Shown here in pieces: positions 1-6,636 of a stretch of 6,665 bases of DNA. Location of the stretch: NCBI GenBank assembly GCA_011391115.1, contig JAABRC010000108.1:1-6665 (forward strand). The letters run 5' to 3'. This DNA comes from Candidatus Egaibacter danicus. GTDB lineage: Bacteria > Pseudomonadota > Gammaproteobacteria > Burkholderiales > Burkholderiaceae. The first letter of the stretch is position 1. Each line of letters begins with the position of its first letter. Below the pieces are notes generated by a model. It made no database searches. It was not told where the DNA came from and saw only the letters and a list, made by a program, of their open reading frames with translations. The position numbers were made by a program, and so were the translations under genes.

Positions 1-1
1 C

Positions 2-1753
2 TATGCCGACGGTCTGAAGCGGGCTCGCAGCACATCGCGGGTGGCTGAACTCGCCGAGCAGGTGAGTTCAGGCAAACTGGAAGGCACGACCGGCATTGCA
101 CATACCCGTTGGGCTACTCATGGTGCGCCGGCGGTGCACAATGCGCACCCTCATTTCAGCCACGGTACCGGCATCGACTCGGACAAACGCCCCGGCCGTG
201 TTGCCCTGGTGCACAACGGCATCATCGAAAACCATGATGAGCTTCGCGCTACGTTGAAAGCCCGTGGCTATGCGTTTGTCAGCCAGACCGATACGGAGGT
301 GATTGCTCATCTGGTCGACAGTCTGTACGACGGGGACCTGTTCGAGGCGGTCAAGGCAGCCGTCGGTCAGTTGCATGGCGCCTATGCGATTGCCGTGTTC
401 TGCAAAGACGAGCCGCATCGACTGATCGGTGCGCGTGCCGGGTCGCCCCTGATTCTGGGTGTGGGCAAGGATGGCAATGAACACTTCCTGGCGAGTGACG
501 CCATGGCACTGGCAGGCGTGACCGATCAAATCGTCTACCTGGAAGAGGGCGATGTAGTCGATGTGCAACTGGGTAAATACTGGCTGGTGGACAAGGCGCA
601 CAAAGCCGTGGCACCGGTCCACCGTCCGGTGAAGACGGTAGTAGCACACAGCGGCGCAGCTGAATTGGGGCCATATCGCCACTATATGCAAAAGGAGATC
701 TTTGAGCAGCCTCGCGCCATTGCAGACACGCTGGAAGGTGTGGAAGGTATTGTTCCCGAGCTGTTTGGCGACGGTGCCTACCGCATTTTCAAGGACATCG
801 ATAACGTCCTCATTCTGGCCTGTGGCACCAGCTACTACAGCGGTTGCACGGCCAAGTACTGGCTGGAGAAAATTGCCAAAGTGCCTACGCAGGTAGAGGT
901 TGCCAGTGAATACCGCTACCGCGACTCGGTGCCTAATCCCAGGACTTTGGTGGTCACCATCACCCAGTCAGGTGAGACTGCAGACACGCTGGCAGCTCTG
1001 CGTCACGCACAAGGGCTGGGTATGACCAACACGCTGACGATCTGCAACGTCGCCACCAGTGCCATGGTGCGTGAGTGCAAACTGGCCTACATCACCCGCG
1101 CGGGTATCGAGATTGGCGTGGCGTCCACCAAGGCCTTCACAACGCAACTGGCAGGACTATTTCTGCTGACGCTGGCGCTGGCGCAAGCCAAAGGACGGCT
1201 GAGCGACGAAGAAGAGGCCCACCACCTCAAAGCCATGCGCCACCTGCCGGCCGCCCTGCAGGCCGTACTGGCGCTGGAACCCCAGGTGATCAGCTGGGCG
1301 GAGGATTTTGCCCGTATGGAGAATGCCCTGTTCCTGGGCCGTGGCCTGCATTACCCCATTGCCCTGGAGGGTGCTCTCAAACTAAAGGAAATCAGCTATA
1401 TCCATGCTGAGGCCTATCCGGCCGGTGAACTCAAGCATGGTCCGCTGGCGCTGGTTACCAGTGCGATGCCGGTGGTAACGGTTGCTCCTAACGATGCGTT
1501 GCTGGAGAAGCTCAAAAGCAACCTGCACGAGGTGCGGGCCCGCGGGGGCGTGTTGTACGTGCTGGCAGATGCAGGAACGAAGATCGAATCGGGTGAAGGC
1601 CTGCACGTTATCCGTATGCCCGAACACTATGGCGAGCTGTCGCCGCTGCTGCACGTGGTGCCACTGCAGCTGCTGGCGTATCACACGGCCTGTGCACGCG
1701 GGACAGATGTCGACAAGCCTCGCAACCTCGCCAAGAGTGTCACCGTCGAATAG
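2..1753 (+). CDS. glmS: Glutamine--fructose-6-phosphate aminotransferase (isomerizing), 5'-truncated by window edge
   Basis: Cytosolic enzyme that converts fructose-6-phosphate and glutamine to glucosamine-6-phosphate and glutamate, the first committed step to UDP-GlcNAc for peptidoglycan and LPS. The reading frame is open from base 2 (583 visible codons), so the GTG at 41 is internal. By comparison with the ~609-residue E. coli protein, roughly 37 N-terminal residues are missing, including the catalytic Cys that follows the initiator Met. Counting from the codon at base 2, the glutaminase domain shows RWATHG (36-41), HNGIIENH (71-78) and TDTEVIAH (96-103). The first SIS (sugar isomerase) domain has CGTSYYSG (274-281), TQSGETADT (321-329) and STKAFTTQ (375-382). 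The second has LGRG (445-448) and KLKEIS. The isomerase residues equivalent to E. coli Glu488, His504 and Lys603 are present as Glu463, His479 and Lys578. The protein ends in the family's usual AKSVTVE. No frameshift is seen. It converges on the binding-protein gene, with 6 nt between the two stops. Identity is essentially certain. Confidence 0.97.
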   Translation, partial: YADGLKRARSTSRVAELAEQVSSGKLEGTTGIAHTRWATHGAPAVHNAHPHFSHGTGIDSDKRPGRVALVHNGIIENHDELRATLKARGYAFVSQTDTEVIAHLVDSLYDGDLFEAVKAAVGQLHGAYAIAVFCKDEPHRLIGARAGSPLILGVGKDGNEHFLASDAMALAGVTDQIVYLEEGDVVDVQLGKYWLVDKAHKAVAPVHRPVKTVVAHSGAAELGPYRHYMQKEIFEQPRAIADTLEGVEGIVPELFGDGAYRIFKDIDNVLILACGTSYYSGCTAKYWLEKIAKVPTQVEVASEYRYRDSVPNPRTLVVTITQSGETADTLAALRHAQGLGMTNTLTICNVATSAMVRECKLAYITRAGIEIGVASTKAFTTQLAGLFLLTLALAQAKGRLSDEEEAHHLKAMRHLPAALQAVLALEPQVISWAEDFARMENALFLGRGLHYPIALEGALKLKEISYIHAEAYPAGELKHGPLALVTSAMPVVTVAPNDALLEKLKSNLHEVRARGGVLYVLADAGTKIESGEGLHVIRMPEHYGELSPLLHVVPLQLLAYHTACARGTDVDKPRNLAKSVTVE

Positions 1754-1759
1754 AGTCGG

Positions 1760-2875
1760 CTAGTTCCTCATGCGCCCGTCGCGCGACACCATGCCCAGAG
1801 CAACATATTTGCTGCCGTGGTGCTTGTCAGGCGCATAGGAAACGACGAAGCCACCGGTATCGTAATCGCCCAGATTGGCGATGGAAGCCAGCAGCGAGTC
1901 GGCATTACCCGGTTTTTTGGCTCGCCGCATGGCTTCGGTCAATACTTTCGCCCCGATACAAGCCTCCAGATGCGTGCTATTCATGGCGACCGTGATCCCG
2001 GAATCCTGCAGAGCTTTCGCGCACTCGCGAACGATGGATATGGGTGAGGATGGGTTGGGAACAACCTGGGCGATGGATACACCGGCAGCCGCCTCGCCTG
2101 CAGCCGTGATGTACTGCTGCGCTCCCACAAAGGACAGGCTTGATGTCAGGACCACCATCCCCCGACTAACCAGCTGACGGCTGATTTCTGCCGCTGGACC
2201 CGATAAAACCGTGTTGATTAACACCTCAGGCTGCAGCTTGATCAGTTCGTTGATGGTGGAAGCTTCGATCTTGGCATTGCGCTGCAAAGAGATGGACTTG
2301 GGTTGTTTGCCCTGTTTGGCCAGATAGTCGACCACGACGGCCAGGTTTTGTTTGCCCACCTCGTCATCGTAGTGAACCACGACGACCTGTTTCATGCCAA
2401 GGCCGGTCCAGAACGACAGCATTTTTTCCAGCTCTTCGCCGTAAGAAGCGCGAAGTGTGAACACGACCGGACTGGCTTTGCGTACGGGATTCGCCCCGGA
2501 GAAGGGGGCAAAAAATAATACGTCGGCCTTTTCGGCAAGCGGCATGGCATCCAGGCTCAGGGTGGCAGATGCAAAACCGAACAGTGCCACGGCCCTTTTT
2601 TCCTTCAGCAGGATTTGAGCGTTTTCACCCGCCAGTTTGCGATCATTTTTATCATCCAGAGAGATCAACTCAACGGGACGGCCATTGACACCACCCCGGG
2701 CGTTAACCGACTTGAAATAGGCCAGTGCGCCGTCCCGAATATCTTTGCCAAAGGCGGCATTGCCACCGGTGAGTGGCACGGACTGCCCGATTACCCAGCT
2801 GTCCTGGGCATGGGCCGGGATGTTGATCAGTGCAACGCTCAGGAAAACTGACAGGAAACCAATGGCTTTACGCAT
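1760..2875 (-). CDS. ABC transporter periplasmic substrate-binding protein, branched-chain amino acid (LivK-like, Peripla_BP_6) type
   Basis: Predicted periplasmic ligand-binding protein of a HAAT-type ABC importer; 371 residues, normal for the family. The start is placed at 2875 rather than an upstream in-frame ATG at 2935. A strong AAGGAG sits 9 nt before it, and it begins directly with a signal peptide: MRKA, a hydrophobic core at about 5-20, and a likely signal peptidase I cut after AHA (residue 23). The mature protein opens with VIGQSVPLTGGNAAFGKDIR (28-47) and NARGGVNGRPVEL (58-70), typical of the first lobe of a type I periplasmic binding fold. The C-terminal lobe carries a Cys pair (285 and 306), often disulfide-bonded in this family. 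The tail (GSKYVALGMVSRDGR) also matches family ends. The ligand cannot be read from sequence: family members bind Leu/Ile/Val, amides, urea or aromatic acids. No permease or ATPase genes adjoin it, so it is an orphan within this window. It has its own promoter and a palindromic leader. Confidence 0.9.
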   Translation of the reverse strand: MRKAIGFLSVFLSVALINIPAHAQDSWVIGQSVPLTGGNAAFGKDIRDGALAYFKSVNARGGVNGRPVELISLDDKNDRKLAGENAQILLKEKRAVALFGFASATLSLDAMPLAEKADVLFFAPFSGANPVRKASPVVFTLRASYGEELEKMLSFWTGLGMKQVVVVHYDDEVGKQNLAVVVDYLAKQGKQPKSISLQRNAKIEASTINELIKLQPEVLINTVLSGPAAEISRQLVSRGMVVLTSSLSFVGAQQYITAAGEAAAGVSIAQVVPNPSSPISIVRECAKALQDSGITVAMNSTHLEACIGAKVLTEAMRRAKKPGNADSLLASIANLGDYDTGGFVVSYAPDKHHGSKYVALGMVSRDGRMRN

Positions 2876-2884
2876 GAACAAGAA

Positions 2885-2890
2885 CTCCTT
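2885..2890 (-). promoter_or_regulatory. Shine-Dalgarno site deciding the binding-protein start
   Basis: The minus strand reads AAGGAG here, 9 nt upstream of the ATG at 2875-2873. It is a near-perfect match to the anti-SD sequence with good spacing. It lies inside the longer open frame that begins at 2935, which argues that the extra 20 residues of that frame are not translated. Confidence 0.85.
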
Positions 2891-2905
2891 AGATTTACAG
2901 TGTCG

Positions 2906-2921
2906 CATGCCCCCGGGCATG
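2906..2921. promoter_or_regulatory. 16-bp inverted repeat in the leader of the binding-protein gene (possible operator or RNA hairpin)
   Basis: The plus strand reads CATGCCC-CC-GGGCATG: two perfect 7-base arms around a 2-base centre. It lies 31-46 nt upstream of the binding-protein start codon, and about 20-36 nt downstream of the start point expected from the promoter at 2949-2976. As DNA it could be a dimeric repressor site. As RNA it could form a 6-bp GC-rich stem with a 4-nt loop. It is not a terminator, because no T-run follows on either strand. No known regulator is recognised from the motif, so the role is inference. Confidence 0.4.
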
Positions 2922-2948
2922 TGCTGCAAACGCACGGATCAAGTTTTG

Positions 2949-2976
2949 ACTAAATGGTGTGTGAAGGTGTTGTCAA
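2949..2976 (-). promoter_or_regulatory. Predicted sigma70-type promoter of the substrate-binding protein gene
   Basis: On the minus strand a perfect -35 hexamer TTGACA (plus 2976-2971) is followed after 16 bp by TTTAGT (plus 2954-2949), a 4/6 match to the -10 consensus. Transcription would start near 2941-2943, giving a leader of roughly 65-70 nt that contains the palindrome at 2906-2921 and the ribosome binding site at 2885-2890. This is a prediction from hexamer match and spacing only. Confidence 0.55.
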
Positions 2977-3010
2977 TTAGGTACATCTCAGCGGTCATGC
3001 ATGTCCAACA

Positions 3011-3024
3011 TTGCTTTGCAGCAA
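3011..3024 (+). promoter_or_regulatory. Small stem-loop in the region upstream of the prenyltransferase
   Basis: TTGCT (3011-3015) and AGCAA (3020-3024) can pair as a 5-bp stem with a 4-nt loop, ending 27 nt before the ATG at 3052. It is AU-rich and short enough to occur by chance. The rest of 2977-3051 shows no convincing plus-strand promoter. The best -35-like hexamer on this strand, TTGACT at 2946-2951, has no good -10 at 16-18 bp. Confidence 0.15.
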
Positions 3025-3051
3025 GAATCGGGAACTATTTGCTGAATCCTC

Positions 3052-3996
3052 ATGCCGCCAACTGAACCTCTTCCCGATCGCCTGGCCAATCCGTGGGCAA
3101 AGTATTTCCTGGCGACTCGGCCAGCCTTCCTGAGCGTTACCTTTGTGGGCTCTCTGGTGGGGCTGGCAACGGCCTTCGCAGACGGAGTGCCCACAGATTT
3201 TTTGAAGGCTGGCCTGACGGTTTTCTTCGCGCTGGTCGCCCATGCCGGCGCCAACGTGGTGAATGATTACTACGATGCCTTGAACGGATCGGATGCTGCC
3301 AACGAAGAACGGATTTTTCCCTTTACGGGTGGCAGCCGATTCATTCAGAACGGCGTACTCAGTCTGAATCAGACCCGCTGGTTGGGTTTCGCACTGCTGA
3401 TTTCAGTTATTCCGGCAGGGCTGTGGCTGACAGCCCATTCAGCCGGTGGTGTTTTCGTGATCGGACTGACGGGCTTGCTGGTTGCCTGGGCTTATTCGGC
3501 ACCCCCGCTGCGACTGATGACACGTGGCATGGGCGAGGTGGCCATTGTCGCGGGATGGTTGATGGTGGTTGTGGGTTCAGACTATGTTCAACGGGGGACT
3601 TTCTCCATGCTCCCCCTGGTCGCAGGGGTCCCCTTCGCGATGCTGGTGGCGGCTATTCTGTTTTTGAACCAGTTTCCTGATCGCCTGGCCGACTCTCGCT
3701 CGGGCAAACACACACTGGTCGTGCGTCTGGGTACCCGGGTGGCTCGTCTGGCTTACGTGGCCTGGGTTGCTGGGGCGTATTCGTGGCTTTTGGCATCGGT
3801 AATCGCTCAGGCAGTGCCCTCGCTGGGCGCAGCTGGTTTCCTGGCGGGGCTGCTGTCACTCAAAGCCTGTCAGGAAGTGGTGAAAAACGGCGATCACCCG
3901 GCGCGCCTGACGCCAGCGATCAAGGCGACGATTGCCGCCGCCAACCTCTATGGGCTGCTGATGGCAATTGCTTTGGTGTGTTCGATCTCGAAGTGA
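3052..3996 (+). CDS. UbiA-superfamily membrane prenyltransferase, MenA-like
   Basis: Predicted inner-membrane enzyme that transfers a polyprenyl chain from its diphosphate to an aromatic or quinone-type acceptor; 314 residues, usual for the family. The start is the first ATG after an in-frame TGA at 3043-3045, although no clear ribosome binding site precedes it. Two Asp-rich, Mg-diphosphate-binding motifs are present. N71-D72-Y-Y-D75, with D81 downstream, resembles the MenA form of the first motif. N206-QFP-D210-RLA-D214, followed by SGKHTLVVRLG (216-227), is the second. About eight or nine hydrophobic segments are visible, near 24-42, 51-67, 109-128, 132-150, 160-177, 185-206, 232-252, 256-271 and 291-311. 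The form of the motifs favours the MenA (1,4-dihydroxy-2-naphthoate prenyltransferase) side of the superfamily over 4-hydroxybenzoate prenyltransferase. No other menaquinone gene is nearby, so the acceptor is unassigned and no symbol is given. The ATPase gene follows 75 nt downstream with no terminator between. Confidence 0.85.
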   Translation: MPPTEPLPDRLANPWAKYFLATRPAFLSVTFVGSLVGLATAFADGVPTDFLKAGLTVFFALVAHAGANVVNDYYDALNGSDAANEERIFPFTGGSRFIQNGVLSLNQTRWLGFALLISVIPAGLWLTAHSAGGVFVIGLTGLLVAWAYSAPPLRLMTRGMGEVAIVAGWLMVVVGSDYVQRGTFSMLPLVAGVPFAMLVAAILFLNQFPDRLADSRSGKHTLVVRLGTRVARLAYVAWVAGAYSWLLASVIAQAVPSLGAAGFLAGLLSLKACQEVVKNGDHPARLTPAIKATIAAANLYGLLMAIALVCSISK

Positions 3997-4034
3997 GTCT
4001 GATGTGACCAACTCAGCAGCGAGATCCGGCGGGA

Positions 4035-4047
4035 CAGTCGTCGACTG
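4035..4047. promoter_or_regulatory. Perfect inverted repeat between prenyltransferase and ATPase genes
   Basis: CAGTCG-T-CGACTG: 6-base arms around one base, ending 24 nt before the ATPase ATG. It could be a small operator, or a 5-bp stem with a 3-nt loop in an mRNA covering both genes. No T-run follows, so it is not an intrinsic terminator. The remaining bases of the 75-nt gap (3997-4071) show no recognisable promoter. The site is short enough that chance cannot be excluded. Confidence 0.25.
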
Positions 4048-4071
4048 AAAACTGGCGTTCCTGCGTACCAT

Positions 4072-6636
4072 ATGCGGATGGCACCAGTTATTTCCAAAGC
4101 CCCGTCCATTTCGGGGTTGAGCCGTGCCGAGGCCGCCAGCAGGCTTCTGGCGGACGGGCCCAATCTTCTCCCTGGTAGCCTACCCAAATCCAACCTGATG
4201 ATCGTGCGGGATGTGCTGACGGAGCCGATGTTCCTGATGCTGCTCTGCGCTGGTGGTATTTACCTCGCTCTGGGTGATCGGGCAGAGGCGCTTTTCCTGT
4301 TGGGGTTTGTGTTCGTGGTGATTGGTATCACGCTGGCTCAGCAACGCAAGACCCAGCGCGCGCTGGACTCCCTGCGTGATCTGTCAGCGCCGCGAGCCCT
4401 CGTGATTCGCGACGGGCAGGAACAACGAATTGCCGGACGTGACGTCGTGTGTGGCGATGTGTTGGTGCTGCGCGAAGGCGACCGCATCGCAGCAGATGCG
4501 ATGTTGCTGGACGGGCGCCTGGAGATCGATGAATCCCTTCTTACCGGCGAGGCGGTTCCGGTCACCAGGCAGCCATCTGCAAGCAATTTGAGTGATGACG
4601 ATTCAGGCGCGGTATTCGCCAGCACGGTGGTCACACGCGGTGTAGGTCTGGCCGAGGTATGTGCCACAGCAAGCGCCACCGCGGTGGGGCGTATTGGTGC
4701 CGATCTGGCAGCAACGACCGAGCCACCTTCGCCACTGCAGCAGTCTTCTCGCAAATTGGTGCGAAGACTGGGGCTGGGAGCGCTCCTGCTTGCCAGTTTT
4801 CAGGTCTTTCTGGGGTGGTGGTGGGATGGCCGCTCACTGCTGGACAGTTTGCTGGGAGGGATCGCGCTGGCCATGGCCATTCTGCCGGAGGAAATTCCTG
4901 TCATCCTGACGGTGTTTCTGGCACTGGGGGCCTGGCGCATCTCGAAACAAAGGGTATTGACGCGACGCGTCTCCGCAGTCGAGGCGCTGGGCGCCATTAC
5001 GGTACTGGCGGTAGATAAAACCGGAACGCTGACGGTCAACCGCATGACGGTGGTGGAACTCGCGACGGCGACCGAACAATTTACGCCTGAAGGTGCGGGC
5101 AGTCTGGATGAGGCCTTTCACGCGCTGGCCGAATTTGCCATGCTGGCTACCCCAGGTGACCCCTTTGACCCGATGGAGAAAGCCATTCAGCAGTTTGGCC
5201 ACCGCTGGCTGGCGGGCACCGAGCATGTGCACGATGGGCGCCTGCCCGAATTTGAATACGCCTTGTCAGGCGAAATTCTGGCGATGACAAGGGTGTTCGC
5301 CAGTGCCAATCCGGCGGAATATTTACTGGCTACCAAAGGTGCACCTGAAGCGGTGGCTGACCTGTGCCATCTGGGCGAGGAGCGGCGTGACGCCATTCGC
5401 CGCCAGGTGGAGGCAATGGCCGCGCGTGGCCTGCGGGTGCTGGGTGTGGCCCGTGGGCGATGGCTGGGCGAAGCCCTCGCGCCAGACCATTTGCCTGCCT
5501 GGCCGCTGAGCCAGCACGACTTTGACTTCGAATTTCTGGGCTTGGTGGCGCTGGCCGATCCGCCACGCCCTGAAGTACCTGCCGCGCTGGCGGAATGCCG
5601 GCGTGCTGGGGTGCGTGTGATCATGATGACGGGTGATCATCCCGCCACGGCCCGCGCAATTGCACGCCAGGTGGGATTGCCAGACCGCCCGGATGTGATC
5701 ACGGGAGCAGAAATTGCAGCCATGGATGACGCTGAGCTACGCGAGCGCCTCAAACACGTTGACCTGTGCGCACGGCTTCTTCCAGCACACAAGTTGCGGC
5801 TGGTGAACGTGCTGCGTGCAGCGGGCGAAGTGGTGGCCATGACAGGCGACGGCGTCAATGACGCGCCCGCACTCAAGGCCGCTGACATCGGCATTGCCAT
5901 GGGTGAAAGGGGCACTGACGTCGCCCGGGAGGCAGCAGCACTGGTGCTGCTGGACGACAGTTTTTCCAGTATCGTCGCGGCCATCCGGCAGGGCCGTCGT
6001 ATCGACGACAACATCCGCAAAGCCACGCGCTTTGTCTTTGCCGTGCATATACCTATCATCGCGCTGACCCTGGTGCCCGCGCTGCTGCAGTGGCCGGTGC
6101 TGCTGCTACCGGTACATATTGTGTTGCTGGAACTGCTGATTGATCCCGCCTGTTCCATCATTTTTGAGGCTGAACCAGAAAGTCCTGATTTGATGGACCG
6201 CCCACCGCGCCCGGTATCCGATTCGCCATTTGCCAGCGGTCCGCTGGGCCACGCCGTGTTGCAAGGTTTGGGCGTTGCCGGTGTGCTGCTGCTCGGCCAA
6301 TTCTGGCTGGTTGACCAGGGCTGGAGTGCGTCCCAGGGCCGTAGCGTGGTGTTTGGTGCTCTGATGCTGAGCGTGTTGCTGCTGATATTGGCCAATCGTG
6401 ATCCGGGTCGCCCGGCGCTGTTCGGCCGTTCTGGCCCCAACCCCTGGCTTAACCGCATGGTGTTTGCTGTGGGCTTGACGGTGGCCGCAGTGCTGGGCAC
6501 TCCCTGGTTGCAGCAGGTGATGGGGACGGTGTGGCCGGGTGTTGCCGGGCTGATGGCTGGAGTTGCCCTGTTGGGTATTTGCAGCCTGTGGCTGGAATTG
6601 TTGCGGCGGTTAAGTCAGCACTCACTAATAAAATAA
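4072..6636 (+). CDS. Cation-translocating P-type ATPase (P2-like, HAD-IC family), ion specificity unassigned
   Basis: Predicted inner-membrane ion pump of 854 residues driven by an aspartyl-phosphate cycle. Domains in order: N-terminal cation-ATPase region (about 14-70); M1-M2 (about 52-89); actuator domain with TGEAVPV (158-164); M3-M4 (about 232-285) with PEEIP at 272-276; phosphorylation site DKTGTLT with Asp315; nucleotide domain ending in KGAPEAV (422-428); TGDHPAT (520-526); hinge TGDGVNDAPALKAADIGIAMG (591-611); then M5-M10 (about 652-840). All catalytic motifs are intact. There is no heavy-metal-binding domain and no CPC-type M4 motif, so it is not a P1B metal pump. It has a single chain and full M7-M10, so it is not KdpB. 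Ungapped alignment to SERCA gives Glu273 for E309 and Asp691 for D800, but His659 for N768, Ile662 for E771, Glu687 for N796 and Ile690 for T799. Calcium should therefore not be assumed. The ATG at 4072 (or 4078) lacks a clear ribosome binding site; the frame is open upstream only to a TGA at 4000-4002. Confidence 0.9.
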   Translation: MRMAPVISKAPSISGLSRAEAASRLLADGPNLLPGSLPKSNLMIVRDVLTEPMFLMLLCAGGIYLALGDRAEALFLLGFVFVVIGITLAQQRKTQRALDSLRDLSAPRALVIRDGQEQRIAGRDVVCGDVLVLREGDRIAADAMLLDGRLEIDESLLTGEAVPVTRQPSASNLSDDDSGAVFASTVVTRGVGLAEVCATASATAVGRIGADLAATTEPPSPLQQSSRKLVRRLGLGALLLASFQVFLGWWWDGRSLLDSLLGGIALAMAILPEEIPVILTVFLALGAWRISKQRVLTRRVSAVEALGAITVLAVDKTGTLTVNRMTVVELATATEQFTPEGAGSLDEAFHALAEFAMLATPGDPFDPMEKAIQQFGHRWLAGTEHVHDGRLPEFEYALSGEILAMTRVFASANPAEYLLATKGAPEAVADLCHLGEERRDAIRRQVEAMAARGLRVLGVARGRWLGEALAPDHLPAWPLSQHDFDFEFLGLVALADPPRPEVPAALAECRRAGVRVIMMTGDHPATARAIARQVGLPDRPDVITGAEIAAMDDAELRERLKHVDLCARLLPAHKLRLVNVLRAAGEVVAMTGDGVNDAPALKAADIGIAMGERGTDVAREAAALVLLDDSFSSIVAAIRQGRRIDDNIRKATRFVFAVHIPIIALTLVPALLQWPVLLLPVHIVLLELLIDPACSIIFEAEPESPDLMDRPPRPVSDSPFASGPLGHAVLQGLGVAGVLLLGQFWLVDQGWSASQGRSVVFGALMLSVLLLILANRDPGRPALFGRSGPNPWLNRMVFAVGLTVAAVLGTPWLQQVMGTVWPGVAGLMAGVALLGICSLWLELLRRLSQHSLIK

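Noticed and set aside
41..43. GTG as the start codon of glmS
   Set aside because: The frame is open back to base 2 and the extra residues ([14 protein letters not shown]) match the expected GlmS N-terminal domain. The true start lies outside the window, together with the catalytic Cys.
68..691. Minus-strand open frame of 207 codons inside glmS
   Set aside because: It lies wholly opposite a clearly conserved gene and its translation shows no recognisable domain. It is a frame shadow typical of GC-rich coding DNA.
1778..1787. 10-bp palindrome GTCGCGCGAC near the end of the binding-protein gene, as a terminator
   Set aside because: There is no room for a stable loop and no T-run on either strand. 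It is explained by coding sequence.
2876..2935. Longer binding-protein start at 2935 (adds 20 residues)
   Set aside because: The extension is polar and precedes a perfect signal peptide. The strong AAGGAG at 2885-2890 lies inside it at ideal distance from the ATG at 2875.
2988..3254. Minus-strand small open frames spanning the prenyltransferase start
   Set aside because: They overlap the conserved N-terminal coding region of the prenyltransferase, look basic and featureless, and no clear start signal was seen.
4338..4754. Minus-strand open frame of 138 codons opposite the ATPase actuator domain
   Set aside because: Arg/Ser-rich shadow of the conserved gene with no recognisable domain.
5637..6500. 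Minus-strand open frame of 287 codons opposite the ATPase
   Set aside because: The translation is Ser/Thr/Ala/Arg-rich low-complexity sequence without domains, opposite conserved ATPase motifs. It is a shadow frame.
4072..6636. Assignment of the ATPase as a Ca2+ pump, Mg2+ importer (MgtA) or KdpB
   Set aside because: The calcium ligands are mostly replaced. The MgtA/KdpB-specific context and residues are not seen, and no partner genes are present. Only family-level naming is supported.
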